A stretch of DNA of 64,000 nt from Nannochloropsis salina CCMP1776 (lineage: Eukaryota > Sar > Eustigmatophyceae > Eustigmatales > Monodopsidaceae): assembly GCA_004565275.1 (NCBI GenBank), contig SDOX01000016.1, positions 859,989 through 923,988 on the forward strand, in the 5' to 3' direction. The position numbers and the translations under genes are program-made. Within the stretch, counting starts at the first letter, position 1. Every line of letters starts with the position of its first letter. The notes below the pieces were generated by a model that was not told the origin of the DNA, searched no databases, and saw only the letters and a list, made by a program, of their open reading frames with translations. Positions 41,627-52,924 of this stretch are shown here, piece by piece.

Positions 41627-44600
41627 TCAGACGTCAACCCGCAGCGGCATGCCCGTCCGGGGATTCCTCCGTCCTCCCTGCAAGCTTTTCCCACGGTAGT
41701 AGGCCAAAAAGCTCTGAGCGTCATGCCGCGTCTCCATTTCCTCTGGCTCGCGCAGACAGGCAAATAGTTCGGATGTCAAGGCTTCGTACATGCCGGGCCG
41801 GCGCTGGGGGAGGTAGTCGAGGAGGGCGCGCAGGAGGGAGAAAGCCCCGGGCAGCGCGGCAAGTCGCTCCCTTCCTCGGAGAACCGAAGGGTGGGAGCCA
41901 TATCTGAGGGAGAAAGAGGCGTGGTCTTGCCAGTATTGGCGCGTGACTCTTTCTTTGGTGGTCACGTCGGAGGCAGCAAGGGAAGGAGGCAGGGGTGTGC
42001 CCGCAACACAGGCACGCGTGGTGCGCTTGCGTGTGCTCATCGTGAAGGCAATAGGGGCTGCAGTGCCCTTGTCCTCCTGGCCTTGACCGGCCGAATAGGG
42101 GCCAATACACGAGGCTACTGCCTTCCAAACAGGATTCAGGCCCCTGGTCCGTCCCGTGCTCTCCCGCTGCTCCTCCGCGGAGGGCAGGCCGAGAAGGACC
42201 AAGTACCGGTAAAAAGTATGGTGCAATGTGCAATCCTCCTCGTCCTCCTCCTCGTCCTCGCCCGCCTCCAGCACCTTCCGCAGGACCGTGTAGCCCTTCC
42301 CTCGCCAGGCTTTGTTTAACGCTCGCCTCAAAGGGGGGGGGCAACGGACCTCCTCCATCAACTCCTCGTAAGGCTGCCTCCCCGCAAACAAGTGCCACAC
42401 TGCTAGGCCCAGAGAGAATGCATCCGCAGCGAAGTCTTGCTTGGCCCCATCGCCCAGGACAAGGAAATCCACAGGCGTATTTTCCAAGGTGGTAAACTGA
42501 TCCAGCCCCACGGGTTCACCCAAGGTCTCGGGAGCCAGGTCGGCGGTTCCAAAGTCGGCGAGTTTGACGCAGAGTGGGAGGGAGGGGGGGAAACGCAGGC
42601 GGTACACGTGCAAGCCGAGCCCGTACCGCACTTCCACCGCCCCAGTGGCTGGGTTGTCTACGGTGCCTGGGCACGGGGGGGGTCTGCTGAGGAACGTTTG
42701 GGGCGGGGCAGCGGCTGCCCTTGCTCGTGCGGTGAGCGTTGCTCTTGTCGCAGCCGGCTGGCCAGGTGTCTTCCATTATGGAGCGCGGATCCTCTGAATG
42801 CTTCTGCCGCTCCTGGAGGACGCGGGAACAGCCTAGAGGCCTGCTTTTGTCGGGGAAGGTGGAGGCAGGAAGGGAAGAAGCAACGGAGGCAGGAGCCAAG
42901 AAATCGGCGAGCAGAAAATTGAGGAGCTTCAGGTCATAGTGACGCATGGCGTAGGTCTCCCGCGCCGCGTATAGAGCAAAGCACATCTGAAAGAGGAGGA
43001 GTCGAGTAAGGCCGGGGGGCAGGGCACCGAGGGGCCGCTCCCGCAAGAACTTCTCCAGGTCGCCGTGTCGACAAAGCTCCATGCGAATGAGTTGCAAATC
43101 ACCCTGAGCAACCGTGGATCGCGACGGGACGGAGGGAAAGACCGGTGGCAGCGGCAGAGCGTGCGTAGAGGAAGCAAGTGACGCCCGTCCTTTTCCTGCC
43201 GTGTGTCTCAAGAATGCCTCCGATCCCTGTGCGACGGTCCCCTTGTGGGCGTTGGCCTTTGCTCCGACGATGTACCGGTCAAAGATGGCTGGTGGACACT
43301 CCCAGGCCTCTCGGGGGGCGTGCTGCGTCCGTAAGACACCATAGGTCTCAACATGGTTGGGGCAGATCCCTCGTCGCACCAGCCACGATATCAAAATGGA
43401 AGCGCGGAGTTCTTGGGCGAGAATGGCAGCGTTTCCACTCGCGGTGATCGCGTTCACGTCCATGACGGACAAGGCTTCTACCCGCCCTCCTCTCCTTCCT
43501 CTTTCCCGTTCACCGTCCTTCGCCCACACTTCATACACGGTCTTATAGGTTCCTTCCGAGAGGAATTTTCCGCAAGGAAATTTCTCAGCGATGTGGTCCC
43601 AGCTCACCACCACGTCGTGACGGGGCGCCTGCCTTTTCTCGCCATTTTTCCCTCCTTTCCTACTCCCCTTCTTTTCAAAACTCGAGTAGATGCGCGCTTG
43701 AGCATGCAAGAGGGAGACGGCCCATGTCCTCGAGACCGACCCCAGACTCCGCTCCCGTGCCCTCAATTCCTGGACAGACAGGAACTCCAGGCACGTCGCA
43801 AGGAGCTCTTTGCCCAGGAGCCCCACACCGTGCACCAAAGGACCGGAAGGCTGGTCGGAGGACTCGACAAGGGAGGTGCGGTGGACACTGCGGGCAGGGG
43901 GAGCATCGACAAGCATGAACGAATCTTCTCCATGCGCTTCCCTCCCCGACAGTGGCTCGGACGCGGTGATGGAGGTGGCGAAGGAGGCGAGGCTTCGGCG
44001 CGCCCACGCCTCACGGGGCCCATGTTCGTGGTCCCGCCCATCGTCCCACCCACCTTGCTGCATGGTAGTCTCCTCCCCCTCCCCCTCCTCCTCATCCTCC
44101 CTGCTTCCCTCACTGATCCGCCTGTGCACAGCCGGCGTGGACAGGAGCAAGGTCTTCTCTCCCGGCCCTCTCTTTCCTCCCTCCTCGGAGGGACTCGCCT
44201 TCTCCCCGCCCAGGAGGCTCAACCCCCCCAAGGCAGCACACAAGGAGGCCCGGCTTCGGCGCGTGGCTCGTCGAGAAGCGACGTCCATCTTCGTCCCTTC
44301 CGCCTGTTCGCGCTCCTTCGTCGCCCCCCCCGGTGCTTCCACGGCGGGAAAAGGCGCGAGACAGGGTAGGCCGCCTTGGCGCCATGCTTCCAGGTGCTGT
44401 TTGATCAAAGAGGCGCGGGCCGCCAGCCCCATGGAGACACGGCGGGCTTTGGCTGCGGAGGCGCGTTTTTTCCGGAGGGCAGCGGCAGCTCTGGCTTCGT
44501 CTTCCTTCCCACCTCCGTCGTGTTCCTCCTGTCGCTGGCAGGCACCGCCCTCAAACGGCCAGGAGGGAGGACTGAGCGCCAACGACCCCCTGTGCGTCCC

Positions 44601-47600
44601 TCCATTCCCTCTATCCTGGCCCTGGGTCCTTCCCCGCGCCCTGATCCCGTCCGCTTCCAGAGCGCAACCCCCCGACTGGAGAGATCGTGGCCTGAAGTCG
44701 TCTTCCCCCGGCCCCAGGTACCTCCTCCCCCCTCCTCTTTCGGCACCTCCACTGTCGCCCTCCTTTCCAGGCGACCGGGGCGACAAGGGCGGGGAAGCAT
44801 CTTCCTCTCGATGGAGCGGGCGCGCCGGACGCGCTAAAGAGAGCCGCCGACTGCCCCTTCTCACCCTCTCCAGGGGCTCCAATACAGGCACGGGAGGGGT
44901 TGTCTGGGACAAGGGAGGGGAATGCATCCCGTACCGCAAGTGAGACGGCAAGGCCGAGATGCACCCTTCCTCCCCCCCGCCTTGGTCACCTCCCTCCGCC
45001 ACGGAGGATTGGAAACGCAGGGTCAAGCGCTCGATGGAGGCAGTGCTGGCACGGGTCGATTCTCCCCAGTCCCGACGCTTCCCGCCCATAGGGGTTTCGA
45101 AAGTGTGGGGGCCATGGCTGTGGCCCTGGTTGTGAGGATCGCCCGGATATTGCAGCGGATGTAGGGAGGGATGCGGCGCGGAGGAGCTCAAGCGGACCGA
45201 GGCCAGCCACAGCGCCCCATCCTCCCTCCCGCCCTCCTCCAACCTCTCCATGGGGGAAAGGGCGGTGGGTAAGGGAGACACAGGCCCTTTTCTAGACCCG
45301 CTCCCAAGGTTCCTGCTTGTGTACGGAATGACCGAGACGGGGGATACCTCGCTCCTCCGCACCCTGTCGCTCCCGGCCCCTTCGGAGGGGGACATCGGCT
45401 GCGCCTGAGCCATGTTTCTGCCCATAACGGGGTAGAACGCGGTGCTGGCCGTGGTCTCCATGCTGCGACGGGTGTGCAGGAGGAAGGAGGACTCCTTGCC
45501 GTCACTGCCAGGCGCGTCGTCAGCCCTATCGGAAAGGAGGGAGAGCCCCCCCCAGCTTATAAGACTGTCCTGTTCCCCCTCGCTTGCTTCGGCCTTCGTG
45601 GGGCGAACCCTGATCGCCACGGCCGCCGGTGTGGTCTCCCAAGCCATGTCTCCTTCTCTGTCCCACGGCCCTGTCCCACGCGTCTCCAAGCGCGCTCCAA
45701 CCGGCTGGCTGTCGTCATCTTGGCCTTGAGGTAAACCCGTATTGTGGTACCGATGGGGGCTGGCGCTCTTTACGTGAAAGATGCCTTCGGGGATTTTCGG
45801 CTCTGCGTGGACGACCGAGCTTCGTGCGTTCCATGACGCGCCATCCCGGCTGTCGCCCAGACCCGTGCTGATTCCAGGGTGAGTCTCGACGTCCCTCTCG
45901 CGGAAAGGGTCCTTGCTCCTGCGGCCAGACTCGTCACAGCCATCCCCAAGGGTACGGGTACTGCTGCTGCCGTCGCCCCTTTCCCTCCCCGTACAATTAT
46001 GAGCGCTTTGACTGCTATCTGCGCCCAAGGCCAGGGCATGCAGCGACTGAATGACGACCCCGACCTCTCCCCCTTCCTCCGGTGCCCCACTTGTATCCAC
46101 CCTCTTTCGCCCCCTGGTCGTGGCCCCGTCCTTCCGTCCCTTGTAAGGCGTTCCCTCCTCCCGCGGCGGCAACGGCTCTGACAGGTCCTTCTCCTTCTCG
46201 TCCACTGGAGCCTTTTCCAGGGCGTCTTCACTCCAAATCGGGACCGGCATGGGGCTCCTGCCCCGGGACGCTCCCTCCCGTCGGCTTCGCACACTGCTCC
46301 TCCTATTGCTGCTCTTACTCTCGGCACCGCCAAGGCTCCTGGTACCACTGCCACTGCTGCTTCGACTGGTGCTGCTCCTGCTGCTACTTTCCGTTGTGTT
46401 CTGGTCGCGAGGCTCTGTGGCCTTAAACGTGGCAACTTGTCCATCCTCGTCCGCAACGTCTCCGTCTTCATCCCTTTCCTCCCGGGCTGCCCGCCATTGC
46501 CACAGCTCCCTTTTCAGCTCCCCTGCCCTGGCTTGTGAGACTCGGTAGCACACTCGCCCCCCGTGCATCTGACCCTGAAAGCCAAGTTGCAGTAACACGT
46601 ACCGCACCCGCGCCCTCCGCAGAGGGGCCCACGCGCCGGGCAGAAAGAGCACGAAACCTTTCCCAAACCCAAAACGCCAGGCCGTTTCCCCTCCTTCTCC
46701 CCCCCTTTTCATCTCGGCCGCGAGGTATTCCAAATCTTCGGTCTCGGCTTCGGCAAAGACGGTGCTATAGTTGGCACCGGGCCCGTTCCCATTCCCCCCC
46801 TGGCCACCTTCCCTCCCTCCCCCGCTTTTACGTGAGGATCTGCCAGGGGTACCGACCCTGTGGAGTTTAGGGGTGGAGCTTGGGAAGGGTCGAGCGATGG
46901 AGGGAGAGGAGGCGGTGCCGGAGGTCGCACCGGAGGCGGGGGCCCCGGTGATGGAAAACGTCCCAGATGAACGACGCGGGTTGCGACGCAACGACGATTT
47001 AGGGGCCAAGGACAAAGAGGAGTCGCCGAGGTCCACGGTGGAAGCCGACTGCTCTCCCGCCCCATTGCTGGTACCTGCTGCATCCTCCAGGTAGTTTTTC
47101 CGGCCGCTCCTCTCGACGGCGACGGCTTTGGCGGCCCGGCGTGCCGAGGAACGCAAGGTTCGTGAAAAGGTAGGAGGGGCTGCCGGGGTAGCGGCGAGCG
47201 CAGATTTGGTCGAGGAGGAATTGGACGAAGAGGAGGCAGGAAGGGAGGAAGGAGGGGAGCAAGGCATCGGCAAAGGTGCAGTACCGCTGGCTGTTTCGGG
47301 TCCCTCCCTTGCAGTCCACTCTTCCTTGCGGGCCGACACCCCCGACCGCCCGGCGGTGGTGGTGGTTGGGATCGAAGTCACACAGGAAGGGGTAGCCTCC
47401 CCCAGACTGCCCGCGCGTCCCTCCCACGTCGTCATGCCTGGCGCGAGCAATCCAATGGACAAGCGGCGGGACGACCGTCTGGGGAGGGGTTTGGCTGCGC
47501 GTGGGAGCCCGCCAGCACGACCCGTGGGAAGTTTTGTGCTTTTCTTTTGCGGCTGGGCGGTTGCTAGAATTGTTATTGGGGCCACATCCAGGTTTGCCGG

Positions 47601-48557
47601 CAAAGTGTGGCTGGAGAAGAAGGGGGGTAGCGTCGACGAGCCGGTCAGCTGGAGGGCGGGGCCTTGTCGGCGATCCTCCGAGAGGGAGAGGGTTCGATCC
47701 AGGGCCGTGAACGCGGCCGTTCCTCCATGGCCTGCCGTCCCATGTTCCGTGGAGCGGTCGTCCGGGTGTGCGTCGCCGGTAGCTTTCGACTCGGTTGGTG
47801 GCCGTGAGGGAGGGAAGAAGGGCGCACCGGCAGCGGAGGAGCAAGTCTTCTTGCGGACCCCGGGGCTGAACAGACGTGTTGTTTTCGACAGCGAGGACGA
47901 TTCCTCCCGAGGGCTTCCAGGCACGACCCGTTTGGCCCGCCGGGATGTGTCACTACTGGCACTGCCGCAACTCTCACCGTTGCTGCTGCTACGACCATTG
48001 GTGCTGGTTTGTGAGCATAGCGATCCTTGCGAAGACGTGAATTCCAACTCAGGATCCATGACTGCCAAATCCGGTGCAGGCGATGCTTTGGTCCTGGCGA
48101 AGGCCATACCCTTTTGCGAAGGAGGGGATATCGGCGGGGAGAACGCTGTCTCCTTCGCTGCTGCGTCCAAGTCTCGATTTGTCAAGGCCCTTAGAGGGGT
48201 GCGTGACCCCCCAAAATGCCTTAGCATACTCACGTTGCCGCTCTTGCTGCCTTTGATCTTCACGGAGCTGCTGGCTTTCGCCATGACGGCTGTGCCGCTG
48301 CTCCCTGCTCGTTTCAAAGCCGTCCCGGGGCCAGAAAGGCTGATGCCGCCACGGCCTACGGAATCGCCCCCTTTTCCTTTCTTTTTTTTGCTGGCCGTAG
48401 CATAGGTCGTCAATGCGGTGGGTTTGACCGGTGATGGGGATGGAGAAAAGGTAGCTAAAATTGTAGGCGTGGGAGCTTTAAGCACTGACCCTGGTTCAGC
48501 TCCAGCAGGCGTAAATTTTTTTCTCCCATAGGTCCGTTGTACTGAGGAAGGAAACAT
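41627..48557 (-). CDS. Giant atypical protein kinase with WNK-like lysine placement
   Basis: A kinase of roughly 2,300 aa starting at ATG 48557. The N-terminus MFPSSVQRTYGRKKF carries a TYGRK motif. About 1,600 low-complexity Ser/Arg/Gly-rich residues follow, with isolated conserved blocks. The kinase domain starts near residue 1650. Its glycine-rich loop reads SEGTYKTVYEV, with Lys 1672 in the loop, and beta-3 reads RVEALSVMDV, with no lysine where VAIK is expected. A Glu in LAQELRASI may be the helix-C partner. The catalytic loop is MRHYDLKLLNFLL (about 1870). The second part, 42680-41627, continues in another frame with TVDNPATGAVEVRYGLGL, VKLADFGTADL and FAADAFSLGLAVWHLFAGRQPYEE. The two parts must be joined by an intron or by correcting an indel between about 42880 and 42670. 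All catalytic residues except the beta-3 Lys are present, so activity is plausible. Confidence 0.82.
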
Positions 48558-49675
48558 GGTTGTTGACTTGGACAGGAGGGAGGGGTGATCCCTCCACTCG
48601 CCTCACAACAGCACAAGGTAGATAAATCTCAATGTTATCTGCGTTGGTTGTTTGACTGTTTGTACGAGGGGGCAATGGAAAAGGTCATTTTTAGTGAACC
48701 GATAGGCGCAGAAAAGAGAGGGAGGGGGAAGCTAAGGTTCATGTGAGCATGGGTCTGCCTAAAAATCGCCCAAGAAAGACACAAACCAAGTCATTCCACA
48801 ATTCCAAACCCACGATGACATGTCCATGACCATATTCCTAAGTCCTCGCAAGGGCATTTTTGGCTGTGGAAATGAAGGGGCACACACCAGACGACGCGAC
48901 ACTCTTGTCCTCGTTCCTGCGCCTCGCGGGGCAGTCGACGGGCCACCTCCCCCCCATTGCAAGCCCGCATTAATTCGCTCAAAAAGCTTCAAGTTCTTTC
49001 GCCCCGTCTTGGCGAGGGTCCCTCGAAACCTACCTCCAGGTTGTGACCTGTGAATCGCCCCGCGAAGTTATGCCCAGCGGGAACGCATGCTTCCCAAAGT
49101 AGCGTGTGTGACAAGAAGAGCTGGTTGTTAGCCTTAGCTACGCTTAAGACAGATATGATCCGATCTTTAGGTCGCATTGCACACTCAAGCAATCCAATGT
49201 TGAGTCATAGAACCATTGGTATCAGCGCATTGATCCTGCGGTCGTTTGCGGCGGTAGACACTCCATATGCGGCGTAGTGGTCAAGATCGGCTCTTATTGT
49301 CATTTTTTGGGGGTATGAGGGACCATCATAGTTATTTTTGAGAGAAGGTGTTTCACTATGAAGCAATAGAAACCTCAGGGAGAAGCAGCTTTCGGTGGGA
49401 ACTATAAGTCAGCGTCCTTATGTTGTAAGACTTTATGTGCGTATCGACACATGGAAGCTTGGCTTGAGGTGGCTTCGAAGGCATGCACGAAGCCGATTGT
49501 GGTTTTCGACATGTTTTTGTGCCTCTCGTCCCGAAAAAATAAATACATCACTTTGCCAGGTTTTTAAACATCGATATCATTAATGAGATGTTCCTTTTCT
49601 TACGGCCTATGTCTTTGCATGCATACTTGACAAATGGCCCTCTGGCCTCTCCACCTACATTCCACACTATTTGTC
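48558..49675. other. Intergenic region, no supported gene
   Basis: About 1.1 kb holding the kinase promoter (-) and the 3' end of the protease gene (-). Small open frames near 48760-49050 on both strands lack domains. No tRNA-like structure was found. Confidence 0.4.
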
Positions 49676-52600
49676 CTACAAATTATTCAACAGGTACGTG
49701 CTGTCACCCGCGAAGTGCGACGTCGCCGGTATCAACGCTCCCAGCATCAGTATCAACCCTGCCATTCCCAGGAAATACCTTTCACCCCCGACTTCTTCCA
49801 CTTCGTCCATGCACGGCACCGCTTTCCGCGACCAAAAGAATCGGACCACCAAACCCGCAAAAAACAGGTCCAAGCGCCCTTGCCAAATGCCCGCCGCCAC
49901 TGTCCCCCAGAACGTAAACGTCGAGGCCGCCGCAGCCGTCCGTCGGCCTAGAAGGGCCTCTACCATCCGCGCTCCGTCCAAGCGGCCCATGGGCAAGAGA
50001 TTCAAGGCGTTGAACATGACACCCCAGTAGCCTGCCAACGCCAACGGGTGCAGGGTCAGGGCGGCATGTCCCGGATCCACCACCGCAAAGGCCCCAGGCA
50101 GTATGGCGTTCGTCATCTCTGCCACGAAGGTAGAGGCCTGCAACAAGGCCAGAGGCAAGGCGGGGGCAAATTCGCCCCCTGCGGGCAACGCACCAAGTTT
50201 GGTGAGCCAGAGCCCGGCTCCGAAGACGCCGTAACTCACCAAGGAACCCAACAGAGGGCCCGCGGCGGCCACGTCGAAGAAGGCTTGGCGGGTTGGGGGG
50301 TAAGATTTCAGTTGGGTCAGGCTGCCCAGATAGCCAAACCACGGGTCGAGCAGAGGCACGAGGGGCCCCAAGGCCATCTTGAACCGTCGGGCAGCCAAGT
50401 AGTGCCCTGCCTCGTGGGCAGCGATCAGGCCGGCGAAAGGGAGCAGGACCGGAGGGATGCCGACCGTAACCGCCGGGAATTCGGAGACATGGGCCCAAAA
50501 GCCGAGAAAATCCCGGTCCAGGCGTTCAAAGAGGGGGGGAGAGACAAAGCGCAAGGTTTCCGAGGTTTGCAGCAAAGCCCCCATCCCCAAAGAGGCCACA
50601 CGGACGAGGGGATCGTCCAAGACGCTGGAGTCGTCCGGGACCACCCCTTTCGAAACAGCCAAGATGGCAAACCGCCCTTGCGCCAACTTGCCCAGAAAGC
50701 GAGGTATAAGCTCTCCAATCAGGCGGAGATCCAAACCTTCCTGCATCAGCTCCTCCTCTGAGAGGTCCCCGTCCCCAGGCCGTGTCCCCCGCCCGCCCGA
50801 ACCCACTTCCGGCGGCCCTCCGTCCTCATCAAACTGGTCCATGGCTGCGTCCATGGCAATGTCCTCCAAGGCAAACAAGGTTTCGGGCGGGAAGCGGAGG
50901 AAGAACAAGGAGACCGCGTCCGTCAAATTGAAGTACTCCAAGCGTTGGTTCAACACCTCGCGCAAGGCCGGCGTGTTCAAGGGAACGCCGGACGGTGCTG
51001 TCCCCACCTCCCCCACCATTACGTGGAATTTGGCGTCGAAATCCACCACGTAATTCAAGAGGAAAGCACCACCCGCCGTTTTCCCAAACACTTCCGTGCG
51101 CAGGCTCTTCCAGACATGCTCCGGCACCGGGGCGACCTCCCCGTCCTGCATCCCGCCCTCCACCCCCACTTCCGCCCCTGGGAAGATCGATTGGAGGAAC
51201 GATTCCAACAGGCCGTCCTTGACCTTCCCGGCGTCCGTCTCCTCCAACCTAAGGGCCGTCAAATTCATGCCCGCGGGCGGAGGATTCAAGGATTGAGCCA
51301 GCAAGGCGGCGGCATCTTCCTCACTCTCCCTCCCGCCCTCCCGCCCTCCCGCCCTCCCGCCCTCTTCCCCGCCTTCCTCCGTCTCGATCATGCGTTGCAA
51401 AGCCCCCATGGCGCGTTGGAAGGATTCGTCGGGATTCAATGCTTTCCGACGGATGCGCCGAAACACCACGTCCGGCATTCCGGGTATGCTTTCTTGGCTT
51501 CCTATCAATTCGTAGGCAATCAGGCCCAGGTCGCTGGCATCGCTCTGGTTCCCCCCGAGGGGAAAGGAAGGAGGGGAGGAAGGGGAGGAGGAGAAGGGGG
51601 AGGGCGAGGGAGAGAGGGTGTAGTATGTCTCCTCCTCCTCCCCCCCCGCCGACAAGGACGGTGGCGCGCCTGTACCATTGGGAGCCCCTTGGTCTCCCGC
51701 GGCACCGGGAGTCGAGCCCCTTCCCTCGGTGAGGGAGGAAGTACTTCCCTCGCCCCCCCCCCCTTCCTCCGCTCCCTCCCTCTGTCCCTGCCTGGCCGCC
51801 GCCCGTTCCACCTCCCGGATGAAGTCGTCCTGTACCCGGGCTGACAACACGTCCTCCCTCCCTCCCTCCCTCCCTCCCTTCCTCCCTTTCTCCCCACCCC
51901 GCCCCATCAAGGCCGAGTCCTCCACGTCCCTCTCCCTTTCCGCCTCCCTCCTCTTCCCCCTCCCCCTTTCGCTCCCTCCGATGCTCAGATCCGGCATGTC
52001 CTCGTCCCACATGTCTTCTCCCCGCACCCAACTTGGCCTCCGCATGCCCCCCTCCAACCTCCCTCCGTCCATCCCGTCCTCCTCATCATGATCTACTTCC
52101 GTAGCCCTCCTCTCCACGGTCGACAAGGGCGGCGGCACCCGCACTTCCAACCCCAGCACCCTCGCGAAGGCCTGACGCGCCACCTCCATGGCTACCTCCA
52201 CTCCCTCCCTCCCTTCTTCCCTCCGTCCCTCCATCCCTCCCCTGGCCTCGTTCAACAGAGCCACGCCCACGTCCACACCCGCCAACAGGCTCCGCATTGT
52301 CCCGTTCACTTTCTCGTTCGCCAGTTCCACCTCCGCCAAATCCGCCTCTGCCCGGAGTTTTTTGGCCATGGCCCGCAGTCGCAACGCCTCCAGCATGGCT
52401 TTTTGTCCCTCCCTGCCCCCTGGACCGACGTCTCCTGCCTTCTGAAGGGCGTCCCTTTCGGGCGCCGTTCCGATCCGTCCATCCACCTTGAGTTTTTCCA
52501 ACACCACGGGCGGGAGGGGTCGGCCCAGCACACCCAGCTCCCGAAATGCCCGGTTTTGCATGGCTTCCACCTCGAGGAGGAGCTGGTTCAAGTCTTGGTA

Positions 52601-52924
52601 GGAAGGGTAGGAAGAGGGGGAGGAGGAGGAGGAGGAAAAGGAAGGAGACGGTCGCTTCGGGTCGGACGACGGCGGTGGCGTCGCGTGAAGAGTGAAAAGT
52701 CCGGGCGAACCGCCCGAGAAGAAGGATGAGGAGGGAAAGAAAGATGCATGCAGACGTTTCCCGGGAGAAGGGAAGACAAAGCCGCTAATGTTCTGCGGGA
52801 ATACCAAGAAGAGGAGGAGGGCAAGGGTCAGGACCCACAGGGTTATTTTTCTCGCAGCAGGTGGTAGACCGTGCAAGCCTGGACGTCTCCGGCGTATTCT
52901 GCTGTCCAAGTACGCTGCGGCCAT
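49676..52924 (-). CDS. EGY: Plastid EGY/site-2-type M50 metalloprotease
   Basis: A 1,082-aa intramembrane zinc protease related to plant EGY1/EGY2, thylakoid proteases needed for chloroplast development. The ATG at 52924 starts a signal-anchor-like segment (ITLWVLTLALLLFLVF) followed by ISGFVFPSPGK, a Phe-type plastid import site. Residues about 110-740 are mostly Glu/Arg/Gly/Ser-rich, with conserved EGY pieces (LGLIAYELIGSQESIPGM, YFNLTDAVSLFFLRFP). The protease core has the HExxH-type motif IAAHEAGHYLAARR at about 832-845 and NLLPMGRLDGARMVEALLG at about 970-985, the third metal-ligand motif. Several membrane segments surround them. Plant EGY proteins are about 550 aa; the excess is low-complexity sequence. 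It is a single exon. Confidence 0.92.
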   Translation of the reverse strand: MAAAYLDSRIRRRRPGLHGLPPAARKITLWVLTLALLLFLVFPQNISGFVFPSPGKRLHASFFPSSSFFSGGSPGLFTLHATPPPSSDPKRPSPSFSSSSSSPSSYPSYQDLNQLLLEVEAMQNRAFRELGVLGRPLPPVVLEKLKVDGRIGTAPERDALQKAGDVGPGGREGQKAMLEALRLRAMAKKLRAEADLAEVELANEKVNGTMRSLLAGVDVGVALLNEARGGMEGRREEGREGVEVAMEVARQAFARVLGLEVRVPPPLSTVERRATEVDHDEEDGMDGGRLEGGMRRPSWVRGEDMWDEDMPDLSIGGSERGRGKRREAERERDVEDSALMGRGGEKGRKGGREGGREDVLSARVQDDFIREVERAAARQGQREGAEEGGGGEGSTSSLTEGRGSTPGAAGDQGAPNGTGAPPSLSAGGEEEETYYTLSPSPSPFSSSPSSPPSFPLGGNQSDASDLGLIAYELIGSQESIPGMPDVVFRRIRRKALNPDESFQRAMGALQRMIETEEGGEEGGRAGGREGGRESEEDAAALLAQSLNPPPAGMNLTALRLEETDAGKVKDGLLESFLQSIFPGAEVGVEGGMQDGEVAPVPEHVWKSLRTEVFGKTAGGAFLLNYVVDFDAKFHVMVGEVGTAPSGVPLNTPALREVLNQRLEYFNLTDAVSLFFLRFPPETLFALEDIAMDAAMDQFDEDGGPPEVGSGGRGTRPGDGDLSEEELMQEGLDLRLIGELIPRFLGKLAQGRFAILAVSKGVVPDDSSVLDDPLVRVASLGMGALLQTSETLRFVSPPLFERLDRDFLGFWAHVSEFPAVTVGIPPVLLPFAGLIAAHEAGHYLAARRFKMALGPLVPLLDPWFGYLGSLTQLKSYPPTRQAFFDVAAAGPLLGSLVSYGVFGAGLWLTKLGALPAGGEFAPALPLALLQASTFVAEMTNAILPGAFAVVDPGHAALTLHPLALAGYWGVMFNALNLLPMGRLDGARMVEALLGRRTAAAASTFTFWGTVAAGIWQGRLDLFFAGLVVRFFWSRKAVPCMDEVEEVGGERYFLGMAGLILMLGALIPATSHFAGDSTYLLNNL

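Noticed and set aside
47128-48405. 425-codon plus-strand open frame
   Set aside because: Antisense to the low-complexity N-terminal part of the kinase, with no domain.
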